From Streptomyces pactum (GTDB lineage: Bacteria > Actinomycetota > Actinomycetes > Streptomycetales > Streptomycetaceae), in contig NZ_CP019724.1 in the NCBI RefSeq assembly GCF_002005225.1, positions 5,411,501 through 5,475,500 on the forward strand: a stretch of DNA of 64,000 nt, given 5' to 3'. This document shows, one piece after another, positions 8,110-15,919 of the stretch (position 1 is the first letter of the stretch; every line of letters starts with the position of its first letter). The notes beneath the pieces were generated by a model, which was not told the origin of the DNA, did no database searches, and worked only from the letters and a program-made list of their open reading frames with translations. Made by a program: the position numbers and the translations under genes.

Positions 8110-9609
8110 CTACGCCGTCACCCCGTCGATCTGCAGCGTCTGCACCGACCGCCCCGCGAACGGCACGCTCACCGTCCGTCCGCTGAGACGGGTGTCCGTA
8201 TGCGCCGCGTACAGGTCGCCGGTACCCGTCGTCACCGTGTTCCAGCGGGGGACCAGGCCGCCCGCTTGACCGGTCGCGGCGGAGAAGCGGGAGAGGTCGA
8301 AGGTCAGGGTCCGGGACGACTCCGACGTGTTCGCCGCCACGACGACCAGGCGTCCCGCCGCCCTGTCCAGCGCCGCCGCCGCGTAGCTCACGCCGGTGTC
8401 GAGGATCGTCATGCCGGGGCGGATGTGGCGGCTGAACTGGGCCAGCACGTAGTACTTCGTCTGCACGGCGCCCGGCTGGAGCGTGTCCGGGTCGTACGCG
8501 ATCGTCGCCCAGCCGGCCGACGGGTCCATGACCTGCCAGTAACACCAGGCCGTGGGGTGCAGCCAGCGGAAGTCGTAGAGCAGGTTGCTCGCCATGCTCA
8601 TGCCGGTGGCGTCGTTCTGGCCGGTCTCCGAGTTCCACAGGGTCTTGCGGGACGTGGTCACCACGTCCGTGTAGAGGAGGTCGCGGCGGCCTCCGGAGCC
8701 CTGGTAGCCGTGCACGTTGACCTGGTCGACCAGGGCCTTCGTCGTCGGCCCGAAGGAGTTCCAGGTGGTGCGGGCCAGGTCGTAGCTCGTCTCGTCGGAC
8801 GCCGATATCGCGGTGTCCGTCAGGCCCCGCTTGTCCAGTTCGGCGCGCAGGTGCCCCAGCACCGACGCCTGTGTGGGGGCGTCGATATGGCAGCCCTCCT
8901 GCTTGCCGGTCGCCGTCCACCAGTTGGAGCTGGGTTCGTTGAAGGGGTCCACGGTCGCGAAGGTCACGCCCCAGTTCGCCCGCGCGTGCGCAGCCACCGA
9001 CGCCAGGTGGGAGGCGTGCTGTCGGTGGTTCCAGGGCTGGAGGTTGTTGCCGCCGTCGGCCGCGCCGGACGGATTGTGGTTGGCGCACATCCACCACATC
9101 GGGGAGTTGGCGAACAGCTCGCAGGTCGCGCCCCGCTCCACCGCCATCAGCAGCATGGCGCGCTGCTTCGCGTCCGCCGACCAGTTCCAGGCCGAGGAGG
9201 ACGGGTCCTCGTCGCGCCAGTCCTGCCAGTAGCCCTCGATCTGCTTGAAGCCGGGGATGTTGGGCGACTCCACCATGCGCTCGCCGTCCACGGCGTTCCA
9301 GCCGCACGCGCCGAGGTTGTAGCGCGCGATGTTCAGGCCGAGTCCGGGCAGGGTGCGGCCGCCGTACGGCACCCGCCGGGTGGTGAAGAAGAGGTCCGCG
9401 AAGTCGGCGCGGTCGCCGAAGACGTTGGCCCACCAGGCCAGGGACGTGCCCCAGCCCTCCCACGTGCCGTACGCCGCCGCCGGGTCCACGCCGACCGTGG
9501 CGTCCGCCGCCGTGGCCGCGGCCGCGGACGCGTGCGCGGTGCTGGTGGCCAGGGTGCCGCCGAGGAACGTACCGCCTGCCGCGGTCAGCAGGGTTCTGCG
9601 TCGGATCAT
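8110..9609 (-). CDS. Secreted GH30 glycoside hydrolase (endo-beta-1,6-galactanase type)
   Basis: A 499-residue exported enzyme. The N-terminus is a Tat signal (MIRRRTLLTAAGG with a twin-arginine) ending near ASA. The (beta/alpha)8 catalytic domain has the acid/base motif DPFNEPSS and the nucleophile region WNSETGQND. The aromatic-rich segments GWGTSLAWWANVFG and NSPMWWMCANHN match the GH30_5 endo-beta-1,6-galactanases characterised in Streptomyces. A C-terminal beta-sandwich (LVVVAANTSESSRTLTFDLSRF) follows. The likely substrate is the beta-1,6-galactan side chains of arabinogalactan proteins. The ATG at 9609 is chosen because it places the Tat motif at the N-terminus. A LacI-type palindrome lies 130 bp upstream. 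Confidence 0.88.
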   Translation of the reverse strand: MIRRRTLLTAAGGTFLGGTLATSTAHASAAAATAADATVGVDPAAAYGTWEGWGTSLAWWANVFGDRADFADLFFTTRRVPYGGRTLPGLGLNIARYNLGACGWNAVDGERMVESPNIPGFKQIEGYWQDWRDEDPSSSAWNWSADAKQRAMLLMAVERGATCELFANSPMWWMCANHNPSGAADGGNNLQPWNHRQHASHLASVAAHARANWGVTFATVDPFNEPSSNWWTATGKQEGCHIDAPTQASVLGHLRAELDKRGLTDTAISASDETSYDLARTTWNSFGPTTKALVDQVNVHGYQGSGGRRDLLYTDVVTTSRKTLWNSETGQNDATGMSMASNLLYDFRWLHPTAWCYWQVMDPSAGWATIAYDPDTLQPGAVQTKYYVLAQFSRHIRPGMTILDTGVSYAAAALDRAAGRLVVVAANTSESSRTLTFDLSRFSAATGQAGGLVPRWNTVTTGTGDLYAAHTDTRLSGRTVSVPFAGRSVQTLQIDGVTA

Positions 9610-9738
9610 GGCTGTCTCCGCCTCTCCGCTCGCGGTCAACCAGGGGGAGGGATACGGGAGTTGACTGTTCTTCTGTGCCGTGTGCCCCCTCGTCTCCAGG
9701 AAGCATCGGGTGTGGCACGTGAGGTTGTCGAGGGGTGT

Positions 9739-9750
9739 GACAGCGCTTTC
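9739..9750. promoter_or_regulatory. LacI-type operator candidate upstream of GH30 gene
   Basis: GACAGCGCTTTC is an imperfect palindrome around AGCGCT with one mismatch. This is the kind of site bound by LacI-family sugar regulators in Streptomyces. A similar perfect site (GAAAGCGCTTTC) precedes the pectate lyase gene. The placement 130 bp upstream of the GH30 ATG fits a promoter-region operator. The cognate regulator is not in the window. Confidence 0.5.
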
Positions 9751-9784
9751 CAGCCCTTTCCCTCGGGGTTATCGGAAGGGGTTG

Positions 9785-10213
9785 TCAGAAGGGGTGGAGG
9801 AGGGTCGCCATGCGGAACAGGACCGCCGTCAGCGTGCCCACCCACAGCAGCACTCCCAGGCACAGGCCGAGCAGCGCCGTCCGGTAGCGCTCCGGTGAGT
9901 CCAGGGACACGCTCTCGGGGGCGCCGGGCAGATGGCGGACGCGGACGCGGGTGCCCTCGGCGAGGCGGTGGGCGCCGGTCGTGCCGGGGATGGCGTACTC
10001 GTGCTCGGCGCCTTCCGCGTCGGTCCAGCGGACCACCGGGTGCAGAGCGGCGTACGTCCCCTCCCGGGACGCGGTGTGGTCCGTCACCACACCCTCCGCG
10101 ACGCGGCCCAGGCGGCGTATCAGATGCTCGGTGACCGCGTTCCGGGCTTCCAGGGCGGTCAGGGCGAGACCGCCGAGGAAGGGGAGCAGGGCGAGAAGCC
10201 AGTACACACTCAT
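9785..10213 (-). CDS. DUF3592 membrane protein
   Basis: A 142-residue protein with an N-terminal membrane helix (VYWLLALLPFLGGLALTALEA), a central beta-rich soluble domain and a C-terminal helix (LLGLCLGVLLWVGTLTAVLF). The pattern RVAEGVVTDHTASREG..AALHPVVRWTDAEG, later GTRVRVRHLPGAPE, is the DUF3592 domain: a small OB-like domain flanked by two transmembrane segments. Its function is unknown. The ATG at 10213 is followed at once by the first helix. It is downstream of a 16-bp repeat array and divergent from the DUF6412 gene. Confidence 0.8.
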   Translation of the reverse strand: MSVYWLLALLPFLGGLALTALEARNAVTEHLIRRLGRVAEGVVTDHTASREGTYAALHPVVRWTDAEGAEHEYAIPGTTGAHRLAEGTRVRVRHLPGAPESVSLDSPERYRTALLGLCLGVLLWVGTLTAVLFRMATLLHPF

Positions 10214-10331
10214 GGACGGTGAGCCTATGGCCGGCCGCCATTCCGGCAGGGCCGCGCCGTCGGTCGCCGGTGGCGCACGGCGGCGCACGGCGGGGCGAGG
10301 CGGGGCAGAGCGGCGGCCGTCGGCGGCCGGA

Positions 10332-10395
10332 CCCGCACGGGGATGAGCCCGCACGGGGATGAGCCCGCACGGGGATGAGCCCGCGCGGGGATGAG
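10332..10395. repeat. 16-bp tandem repeat, four copies
   Basis: Four contiguous copies of CCCGCACGGGGATGAG (the last with one change) are followed by a partial fifth copy. The array lies between the divergent DUF3592 and DUF6412 genes, immediately upstream of a TATAAC-like promoter element. There is no spacer variation, so it is not a CRISPR. Confidence 0.85.
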
Positions 10396-10426
10396 CCCGC
10401 ACCGAGTCCCGTGGGGGCCGGTCCTG

Positions 10427-10432
10427 TATAAC
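10427..10432 (+). promoter_or_regulatory. Probable -10 element of the DUF6412-yidC unit
   Basis: TATAAC stands out in very GC-rich surroundings 35 bp upstream of the DUF6412 ATG, with GAGGGGGAG as ribosome site between them. No good TTGACA-type -35 is visible at 17 bp, where the repeat array ends. Confidence 0.4.
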
Positions 10433-10467
10433 TGGGGCAAACGCGCGTACGAGAGGGGGAGTGGCCG

Positions 10468-10833
10468 ATGACCCGAGAACGGGCCGTCCCGCGTCCCCCG
10501 CGCACCCCGCGTTCCGTGGGCTACCAACGCCCCCTGCGCATCCTGCGCCCCTTGCTCGTACTGCTGCTCGTGCTCCTCCCCGTCGCGCTCGTCGACGTCG
10601 GCAGCCTCTCCGCCACCGTCGCGCTCGCCGCGACCGCCGCGGTCGGTTCCGCGCTCGCCGTCTGCGCCGTCATCGCCGCGCGCAGCGCGCCCGCGGTGCC
10701 GCGCACCCGGGTGCGTACGGCCATCAGGGACCGGGACCTGCGTACGGCCTTCCTGCCCCAACGCGATCCCGACGCCCCCGGCCGCCGCCGGCCCCGAGCG
10801 CCCGGGCACGCCCTCCCGGCGACCACCGCGTAG
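10468..10833 (+). CDS. DUF6412-type small membrane protein
   Basis: A 121-residue protein with a basic N-terminus and two hydrophobic segments (LLVLLLVLLPVALVDVG and VALAATAAVGSALAVCAVIAA), then a basic tail (RTRVRTAIRDRDLRTAFLPQRDPDAPGRRRPRAPGH). The segment RTRVRTAIRDRDLRTAFLPQRDPDAPGR is the recognisable core of the DUF6412 family, which is found next to yidC-like genes in streptomycetes. It begins after GAGGGGGAG and is followed 105 bp later by the YidC paralogue, so co-transcription is likely. Its function is unknown; it may assist the insertase. Confidence 0.75.
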   Translation: MTRERAVPRPPRTPRSVGYQRPLRILRPLLVLLLVLLPVALVDVGSLSATVALAATAAVGSALAVCAVIAARSAPAVPRTRVRTAIRDRDLRTAFLPQRDPDAPGRRRPRAPGHALPATTA

Positions 10834-10938
10834 GGCACGCACAGCTCCTTCCGTACCCGGCCCCGCGCCGGTCGTGTCGTCATGCCGCCATCCCCGCACC
10901 ACCCCGGCACGACGAGACCCCCGGAGGGCTCACCACCC

Positions 10939-11652
10939 ATGTCCGTCTTCTCCAGCCTGGTCGAGCACCTCGCCGACCTGCTCCAGCCGCTCTTCGGCGC
11001 CTCCGCGGCGGCCGCGGCCATCGTCCTGTTCACCGCCCTCGTACGACTTCTCGTCCACCCCCTGTCCAGGGCCGCCGCCCGTGGGCAGAAGGCGCGCACC
11101 GAGCTTCAGCCGAGGATCGCCGAACTGCGCCGCAAGCACGCGAAGAATCCCGAGAAACTCCAGCGGGCCGTGCTCGAACTGCACGCCGAGGAGAAGGTGT
11201 CGCCGCTGTCGGGGTGCCTGCCCAGCCTGTGCCAACTGCCGGCGTTCTTCCTCCTCTACCACCTCTTCTCCAGCTCGACGATCGGCGGGCAGGCCAACGA
11301 ACTGCTCTCCCACCAGCTCCTCGCCGCACCGCTCGGCGGGCGGTGGGCCGACGCGCTCGGCGACGGCGGGCCGGTCGGCGGCGCCGGGCTCGTGTACGTG
11401 GCGCTGTTCGCGTTCGTCGCCGGGGTCGCCCTCTTCGGTTACCGGCTCACCAAGCGGACGATGGCCGAGCGCCCGGTGCTGCCGGCCGGTGACGGGGAGA
11501 CCACGCCGGGGCTCGGTGCGATCACCAAGGTGATGCCGTTCATGTCCTTCTTCACGCTCGTCACCGTGGCCGTCGTACCGCTGGCCGCCGCGCTGTACGT
11601 CGTCACCAGCACGACGTGGAGCGCCGTCGAGCGGGCCGTCCTGTACCGGTGA
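10939..11652 (+). CDS. YidC/Oxa1-family membrane insertase paralogue
   Basis: A 237-residue polytopic protein. The first segment (AAAAAIVLFTALVRLLVHPLSRAAARGQKARTELQP) carries the conserved positively charged groove arginine. Next come the cytoplasmic loop with IAELRRKHAKNPEKLQRAVLELHAEEKVSPLSGCLPSL and the second helix LCQLPAFFLLYHLF. This matches the core of YidC/Oxa1/Alb3, but it is shorter than the housekeeping YidC of Streptomyces, which lies near oriC. The ATG at 10939 directly precedes the first amphipathic region; a frame-open upstream ATG at 10882 adds only a low-complexity stretch. Confidence 0.88.
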   Translation: MSVFSSLVEHLADLLQPLFGASAAAAAIVLFTALVRLLVHPLSRAAARGQKARTELQPRIAELRRKHAKNPEKLQRAVLELHAEEKVSPLSGCLPSLCQLPAFFLLYHLFSSSTIGGQANELLSHQLLAAPLGGRWADALGDGGPVGGAGLVYVALFAFVAGVALFGYRLTKRTMAERPVLPAGDGETTPGLGAITKVMPFMSFFTLVTVAVVPLAAALYVVTSTTWSAVERAVLYR

Positions 11653-11677
11653 GGGCGCGGGCGGCGCACAGCGGGGA

Positions 11678-11712
11678 GCGGGTCCGTGGCCGGTGGCCGG
11701 TCACGGACCCGC
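11678..11712. terminator. Hairpin between convergent yidC-like and haloperoxidase genes
   Basis: GCGGGTCCGTG (11678-11688) pairs exactly with CACGGACCCGC (11702-11712) across a 13-nt loop. It lies 25 bp after the YidC paralogue stop and 55 bp from the stop of the convergent gene, so it could serve both. No T run is present, as usual in Streptomyces. Confidence 0.5.
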
Positions 11713-11766
11713 GGGGCGCGCGTCACCAGGGCTGCGGGGTCCGCGCGTGTCACCGGGGCTGCCGGA

Positions 11767-13200
11767 TCACAGTTCCCGCAACTCGTGCTCGACGACGTAC
11801 GTGCCGACGTCCCTGCCGAGCTCCAGACCGTCCACCGCGTCCCACGGATAGTGGACACCGAGCCAGAGGCGGCTGTCGGCGTTCTCCTCGGCGGCCTCGC
11901 GGAAACCGTCGAACGTCCGGTTCCGGACCGGCGACCTGGGATCGTCGGTACGTGCGGTGAACGTCATCCGGTCGGTGCCGAAGACGTCGGTCATCACCGT
12001 CTGCCAGGCCCCGCCGAAGGTCGCGTGCCCCGACGCCCACGCGGGGAAGCACGGTGTGGTGCCGAGCGGCTCCCAGGCGGGGTCGTTCAGGCCCACGCCG
12101 ATCGCCGAGACCGGGCGCCACAGGTCGATCTGCGTGCGGTACTTCACGTCCCACTCGGCGATCGCCGCGTCCGCCAGTCCGAGGGACACCAGGGCGTACA
12201 TGCGGGCCGTGCGGTAGGTGTCCACACCGCGCAGGTCGGCGAGGATGCCGGTGAGTTCGAGGAACTGGCCGGGCGTCTTGTAGGTGCCGTCGGCGTCGTT
12301 GGCCCAGAACCAGGCCGCGGCCGTCTGGTCCCTGGTGCGTTCGGTGGAGTCCACCCCGCCGAGCCGGCGGGCCTGGTCCACCTGCGCCCGGTACTCCGGG
12401 CTCGCCAGCAGGGCCTCGTACGTGCCGTACGTCTCCGGTGTCGCGGGCCGGAACTGGGTGGAGGAGGTGAGGGCGAACGGGCGCACCCCGCCCCAGTGCG
12501 GGTCGACGGCGTCGCTCTCCGCGGTGCACCCGGCGTCGCCGGTCGGCCGCCAGGCGCCGGGCACGCCGTCCAGCCGGTACGACGTGGTGCCGCGCGAGCC
12601 GTCCTCGTAACGGGTGTTCCACATGCGGTCGGCGATCGGTTCGGCCGCCAGCGGCTTGAGGATGTCGAAGTCGGTCCACTCGTGGCCGAAGCGCTGCGTG
12701 AAGCGCGTGTTGATCAGGGTCTGCTGGTCGGGGAAGAGGCGTACCAGGAGGTTGCGCGCGGTGTGCCCGATGAGCCGCTCCTCCTCGGCGGGCCCTTCCC
12801 GCAGAGGCGCTCCGGAGTACTTGGGCGCCTCCAGGTACGGCTCGAACCTCAGGGTGTGCCAGGTGCGCTGGTACGCGCTCTCCGCGTCGTAGATCGCGGC
12901 GTTCATCATCGCCGCCGCGCGGGCGAGCGGGCCCGGTCCGACGCCCTGTTGCCGCTTGAACACCTCGAGCAGCACCGAGTTCCAGTACTGCACGGGCCGC
13001 CCGTCGAAGGTGTCGTCGGCGAAGGCGGAGGCGGAGGCGGAGGTGGTGGCGGTGGCGGTGGCGGCCGCGGCCGGTGGAGCGGCCATGGACAGCGGTGCCA
13101 GCAGCGCCGCGAGCGCCGCGGGCAACGCGAACCACGACCGGACCCGTAACGCGCCGTCCGGCCGCGTCCGGCCGGGTCTTGCGGACGTTCTCGAGAACAT
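11767..13200 (-). CDS. Secreted vanadium-dependent haloperoxidase-like (PAP2 superfamily) protein
   Basis: A 477-residue protein with an N-terminal signal peptide (arginine-rich start, hydrophobic ALPAALAALLAPLSMAAPPAAA), then an all-helical domain. The PAP2/haloperoxidase active-site motifs are near the C-terminus: LWRPVSAIG, the PAWASGHATFGG motif with S-G-H, and SRLWLGVHYPWDAVDG supplying the last Arg and His. This matches streptomycete proteins annotated as vanadium-dependent haloperoxidases; whether it brominates or is an acid phosphatase cannot be told. The ATG at 13200 has GGGGAGGG upstream. A Gly/Ala/Thr-rich ATATATTSASASAF linker follows the signal peptide. Confidence 0.85.
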   Translation of the reverse strand: MFSRTSARPGRTRPDGALRVRSWFALPAALAALLAPLSMAAPPAAAATATATTSASASAFADDTFDGRPVQYWNSVLLEVFKRQQGVGPGPLARAAAMMNAAIYDAESAYQRTWHTLRFEPYLEAPKYSGAPLREGPAEEERLIGHTARNLLVRLFPDQQTLINTRFTQRFGHEWTDFDILKPLAAEPIADRMWNTRYEDGSRGTTSYRLDGVPGAWRPTGDAGCTAESDAVDPHWGGVRPFALTSSTQFRPATPETYGTYEALLASPEYRAQVDQARRLGGVDSTERTRDQTAAAWFWANDADGTYKTPGQFLELTGILADLRGVDTYRTARMYALVSLGLADAAIAEWDVKYRTQIDLWRPVSAIGVGLNDPAWEPLGTTPCFPAWASGHATFGGAWQTVMTDVFGTDRMTFTARTDDPRSPVRNRTFDGFREAAEENADSRLWLGVHYPWDAVDGLELGRDVGTYVVEHELREL

Positions 13201-13405
13201 GTGCCCTCCCCTGTCCGAGCCGGCGCGGTCGCGTCGGCGACCCCGAAACTAGGAGGCCGGGAGGGCTCAGGCATCCCACGGGAAGAGGACGGTGGTAAAC
13301 CCCTGCGGTAAGTCGGGCGCCCGTCCTCCACCGTGCGCGGTAGTGACCGGGCACGCGCCCTACGGTCCAGTACGTGAACGGGGTATTGCGGAGTGGTCCC
13401 CGACC

Positions 13406-13429
13406 TCGGAGGATCGACCAGTCCTCCGA
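13406..13429. promoter_or_regulatory. Inverted repeat upstream of FAH-family gene
   Basis: TCGGAGGA and TCCTCCGA form exact 8-bp arms around an 8-bp spacer, 71 bp upstream of the fumarylacetoacetate hydrolase ATG. It could be an operator or a hairpin in the mRNA leader. The rest of the 299-bp stretch 13201-13499 shows nothing else I can name. Confidence 0.35.
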
Positions 13430-13499
13430 TGGCTGCGCACTGCCGCATCCAGGTCGCACCTCATCGGGCGGGCTGCCCGCGATCGAGGAGTTGGGGATC

Positions 13500-14357
13500 A
13501 TGAAGCTGTTGCGAGTCGGTACGGCGGGGTCGGAGCGACCCGCGCTGCTCGACGCCGACGGGACCCTGCGAGACCTGTCGGGCGTGGTGACGGACATCGA
13601 CGGAGCGATGCTCGGCGATGACGCCGCGCTCGATCGGGTACGGGCCGCCGCCGAAGCCGGTGACCTGCCCGCCCTGGACGGCACGGGGCTGCGCGTGGGA
13701 CCGCCCGTGGGACGCGTCGGCAAGATCGTGTGCATCGGTCTCAACTACCACGACCACGCGCGCGAGACCGGGGCCGAGCCGCCCGCCGAGCCCGTCGTCT
13801 TCTTCAAGGCGCCGGACACGGTCGTCGGGCCGCACGACACGGTGCTCGTGCCGCGCGGCTCCGCCAAGACCGACTGGGAGGTGGAGCTGGCGGTCGTGAT
13901 CGGGCGTACGGCCCGCTATCTGGAGTCGGCGGCGGAGGGCCTCGCGTGCGTCGCCGGGTACGCGGTCGCGCACGACGTGTCGGAACGGGAGTTCCAGATC
14001 GAGCGGGGCGGGACCTGGGACAAGGGCAAGAACTGCGAGACGTTCAACCCGCTGGGGCCGTGGCTGGTGACCGCCGACGAGGTGCCCGACCCGCAGCGCC
14101 TGTCGCTGCGGCTGTGGGTGAACGGGGAGCTGAAGCAGGACGGGACGACGGCGGACCAAATTTTCCCGGTGGGGGAGGTCGTGCGGTACGTCAGCCGGTT
14201 CATGGTGCTGCGCCCCGGGGACGTCATCAACACGGGGACGCCGGCGGGGGTGGCGATGGGGCAGCCCGAGCCGAAGCCGTATCTGCGGGCGGGGGACGTG
14301 GTCGAGCTGGAGGTCGAGGGCCTCGGGCGGCAGCGGCAGGAGCTGAAGAACGCCTAG
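13500..14357 (+). CDS. Fumarylacetoacetate hydrolase-family protein
   Basis: A 285-residue enzyme. The N-terminal 70 residues are the small FAH N-domain, followed by the catalytic FAH fold with GKIVCIGLNYHDHARETGAEPP, FFKAPDTVVGPHD and the metal-binding KTDWEVELAVVIGR. Later motifs are GYAVAHDVSEREFQ and DVINTGTPAGVAMG. The family covers 2-keto-3-deoxy-acid dehydratases, acylpyruvate hydrolases and 2-hydroxyhepta-dienedioate isomerases. The motif order fits the acylpyruvase / ureidoglycolate-lyase-like subgroup, with the exact substrate open. The ATG at 13500 is preceded by GAGGAG. It is transcribed alone, convergent with the next gene. Confidence 0.9.
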   Translation: MKLLRVGTAGSERPALLDADGTLRDLSGVVTDIDGAMLGDDAALDRVRAAAEAGDLPALDGTGLRVGPPVGRVGKIVCIGLNYHDHARETGAEPPAEPVVFFKAPDTVVGPHDTVLVPRGSAKTDWEVELAVVIGRTARYLESAAEGLACVAGYAVAHDVSEREFQIERGGTWDKGKNCETFNPLGPWLVTADEVPDPQRLSLRLWVNGELKQDGTTADQIFPVGEVVRYVSRFMVLRPGDVINTGTPAGVAMGQPEPKPYLRAGDVVELEVEGLGRQRQELKNA

Positions 14358-14420
14358 GCCGCTCCGCCGGGGGGCGCTGGGACCGGGTGCGTTGTCGGCC
14401 GCTGGGCGTAGGTGGCTGAG

Positions 14421-14451
14421 CGCGCAGTTCCCCGCGCCCCCTTCAGGGGCG
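14421..14451. repeat. Dispersed Streptomyces intergenic repeat (CAGTTCCCCGCGCCCC type)
   Basis: CGCGCAGTTCCCCGCGCCCC followed by CTTCAGGGGCG is a copy of the short GC-rich element scattered at gene ends throughout Streptomyces genomes. The terminal CCCC...GGGG half can fold into a small hairpin. It sits between two convergent genes. A related copy lies after cslZ at 25033. Confidence 0.5.
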
Positions 14452-14457
14452 TCTGCC

Positions 14458-15330
14458 TCACGTCAGCAGTGAAGCGAGCCTGCGCCAGCCCTCCCTCGGG
14501 AGGCGGGTCGTGTCGTCCTCGACCAGTTGGAGGGCCACGTGGTCGGCGCCCGCGTCGTGGAAGGCGTCGACGCGGGTGCGGATCGTGTCCTCGTCGCCCC
14601 AGGCGAAGACGGCGTCGACCAGGCGGTCGCTGCCGCCGCCGGTGACGTCGGCCTCGGTGAAGCCGAGGTTGAGGAAGTTCCCGGTGTAGTTCGGGAGTTC
14701 CAGGTACCGGGCGAGGTAGGCGCGGGCCGTCGCGCGGGCGCGGGACGGGTCGGAGTCGAGCACCACCTTGAACTCCGGGGCCAGCAGCGGGCCCGCGCCG
14801 AGCCTCTCCCGGGCCTCGGCGGTGTGCTCCGGGGTGACCAGGTAGGGGATCGCGCCCGCCGCCCGGTCGCGGGACAGCTCCAGCATCTTCGGGCCGAGCG
14901 CGGCCAGCACCCGGTGGCCGGCCCGCATGCCCGCCTTGTCCAGGTCGTCGAGGTAGCCGACCATCGTCGAGTACGGGCGGCTGTACCCCCGCACCCGCGG
15001 GCCGTGGCTCACGCCGAGGCCGAGCACGAAGCGGCCGGGGTGGGCCACCTCCAGCTCGGCGAAGCGCGCCGCCGCGGCGGAGGCCTCGTGCTCCCAGATG
15101 CTCTGGATACTGGTGCCGACCACGAGGCGCGAGGTCGCCTCGATCAGCGGCGCGGCGTCCCGGGCGGAGGTGTTGCCGCCCAGCCACACGGCGCCGAACC
15201 CGAGCTCTTCCAACTCGGCGACGGCCTCGCTCCGTTCGTCGGCGCGCGCCGGGTCCTCGGCGCGCAGTTGCGCGCTCCAGACGCCGTACCGTCCGACCGA
15301 TTCCCGCAAAGAAGCCGTCGTGTCGTTCAT
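14458..15330 (-). CDS. LLM-class F420-dependent oxidoreductase
   Basis: A 290-residue (beta/alpha)8 enzyme of the luciferase-like monooxygenase superfamily. The visible features are YGVWSAQLRAEDPARADERSEAVAELEELGFGAVWLGGN at the N-terminus and RLVVGTSIQSIWEHEASAAAARFAELE. FVLGLGVSHGPRVRGYSRPYSTMVGYLDDL, the region binding the cofactor phosphate, comes next. This layout corresponds to the TIGR03620-type F420-dependent subgroup common in actinobacteria. The ATG at 15330 has a GGAGGG ribosome site. The substrate is unknown. Confidence 0.88.
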   Translation of the reverse strand: MNDTTASLRESVGRYGVWSAQLRAEDPARADERSEAVAELEELGFGAVWLGGNTSARDAAPLIEATSRLVVGTSIQSIWEHEASAAAARFAELEVAHPGRFVLGLGVSHGPRVRGYSRPYSTMVGYLDDLDKAGMRAGHRVLAALGPKMLELSRDRAAGAIPYLVTPEHTAEARERLGAGPLLAPEFKVVLDSDPSRARATARAYLARYLELPNYTGNFLNLGFTEADVTGGGSDRLVDAVFAWGDEDTIRTRVDAFHDAGADHVALQLVEDDTTRLPREGWRRLASLLT

Positions 15331-15436
15331 CGGTTGCGATCCCTCCGGTGGGCACCGTGATCTTCCTGCGTACCTGTCTGCCAACCACGGGTACCCACCG
15401 GCGATTCCCCGGGTACGCCGCCCGGGGCCGATCGGG

Positions 15437-15919
15437 CTACTCGCCCAGGAACCGCTCCAGCGCCTCCACCACCAGCCGGTGGTCCTCCACCTGCGGCAGC
15501 CCGGACACCGTCACCGCGCCGACCACACCGACGTCCGCGACGGTGACCGGGAACGAGCCGCCGTGCGCCGCGTAGGTGTCGGCGTCGAGCCGCGAGGACT
15601 CCTCGAACGTCGTGCCCTTGGCCCGGAAACGAGAGCCCACCAGGTACGACGCGGAGCCGTACCGCTCCACCACCCGGCGCTTGCGGGCGATCCAGGCGTC
15701 GTTGTCCGGCGTCGAGCCGGGCAGGGCCGCGTGGAAGAGCTGCTGGCCGGCGCGGTGGATGTCGACGGCCACCGGCGCCCGGCGCTCCCGGGCCAGCTCG
15801 ACCAGGAGGGAGCCCAGCGCCCACGCGTCGTCGTTCGTGAACCGGCGGAAGACCAGGCGGCGTTCCTGCGCCTCCAGTTCCTCCACGGTCGGGACCGCTG
15901 CCTCGGGGGCGGGGCTCAC
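15437..15919 (-). CDS. Heme-degrading-domain / UPF0303 (GlcG-HbpS-like) protein
   Basis: A 160-residue cytoplasmic protein of the GlcG/HbpS fold, UPF0303 branch. Markers are ELEAQERRLVFRRFTNDDAWALGSLLVELA and VAVDIHRAGQQLFHAALPGSTPDNDAWIARKRRVVERYGSAS. The conserved AAHGGSFPVTV and GVVGAVTVSGLPQVEDHRLVVEAL sit near the C-terminus. Its start overlaps the stop of the Gfo/Idh/MocA gene by 4 bp (ATGA), so the two are coupled and probably act on one sugar-related pathway. Its function is unknown despite the domain name. Confidence 0.88.
   Translation of the reverse strand: MSPAPEAAVPTVEELEAQERRLVFRRFTNDDAWALGSLLVELARERRAPVAVDIHRAGQQLFHAALPGSTPDNDAWIARKRRVVERYGSASYLVGSRFRAKGTTFEESSRLDADTYAAHGGSFPVTVADVGVVGAVTVSGLPQVEDHRLVVEALERFLGE

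Noticed and set aside
7831..10134. 767-codon plus-strand frame across the SEC-C and GH30 genes
   Set aside because: It is antisense to two well-supported genes and contains the octamer array; no domain or ribosome site is visible.
10332..10395. CRISPR array
   Set aside because: Repeats are directly contiguous, 16 bp long and without spacers; no cas genes are nearby. The same applies to arrays at 8017, 18758, 21568 and 60199. The Cas4-like nuclease at 57302 has no other Cas genes around it.
11767..13200. Part of a halogenated natural-product cluster
   Set aside because: Only the haloperoxidase-like gene is present. No polyketide, peptide, terpene or tailoring genes surround it; members of this family are often of unknown role.
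11750..13744. 664-codon minus-strand frame overlapping the haloperoxidase gene
   Set aside because: It is a frame-shifted shadow of the 11767-13200 gene; the PAP2/haloperoxidase motifs are in the other frame.
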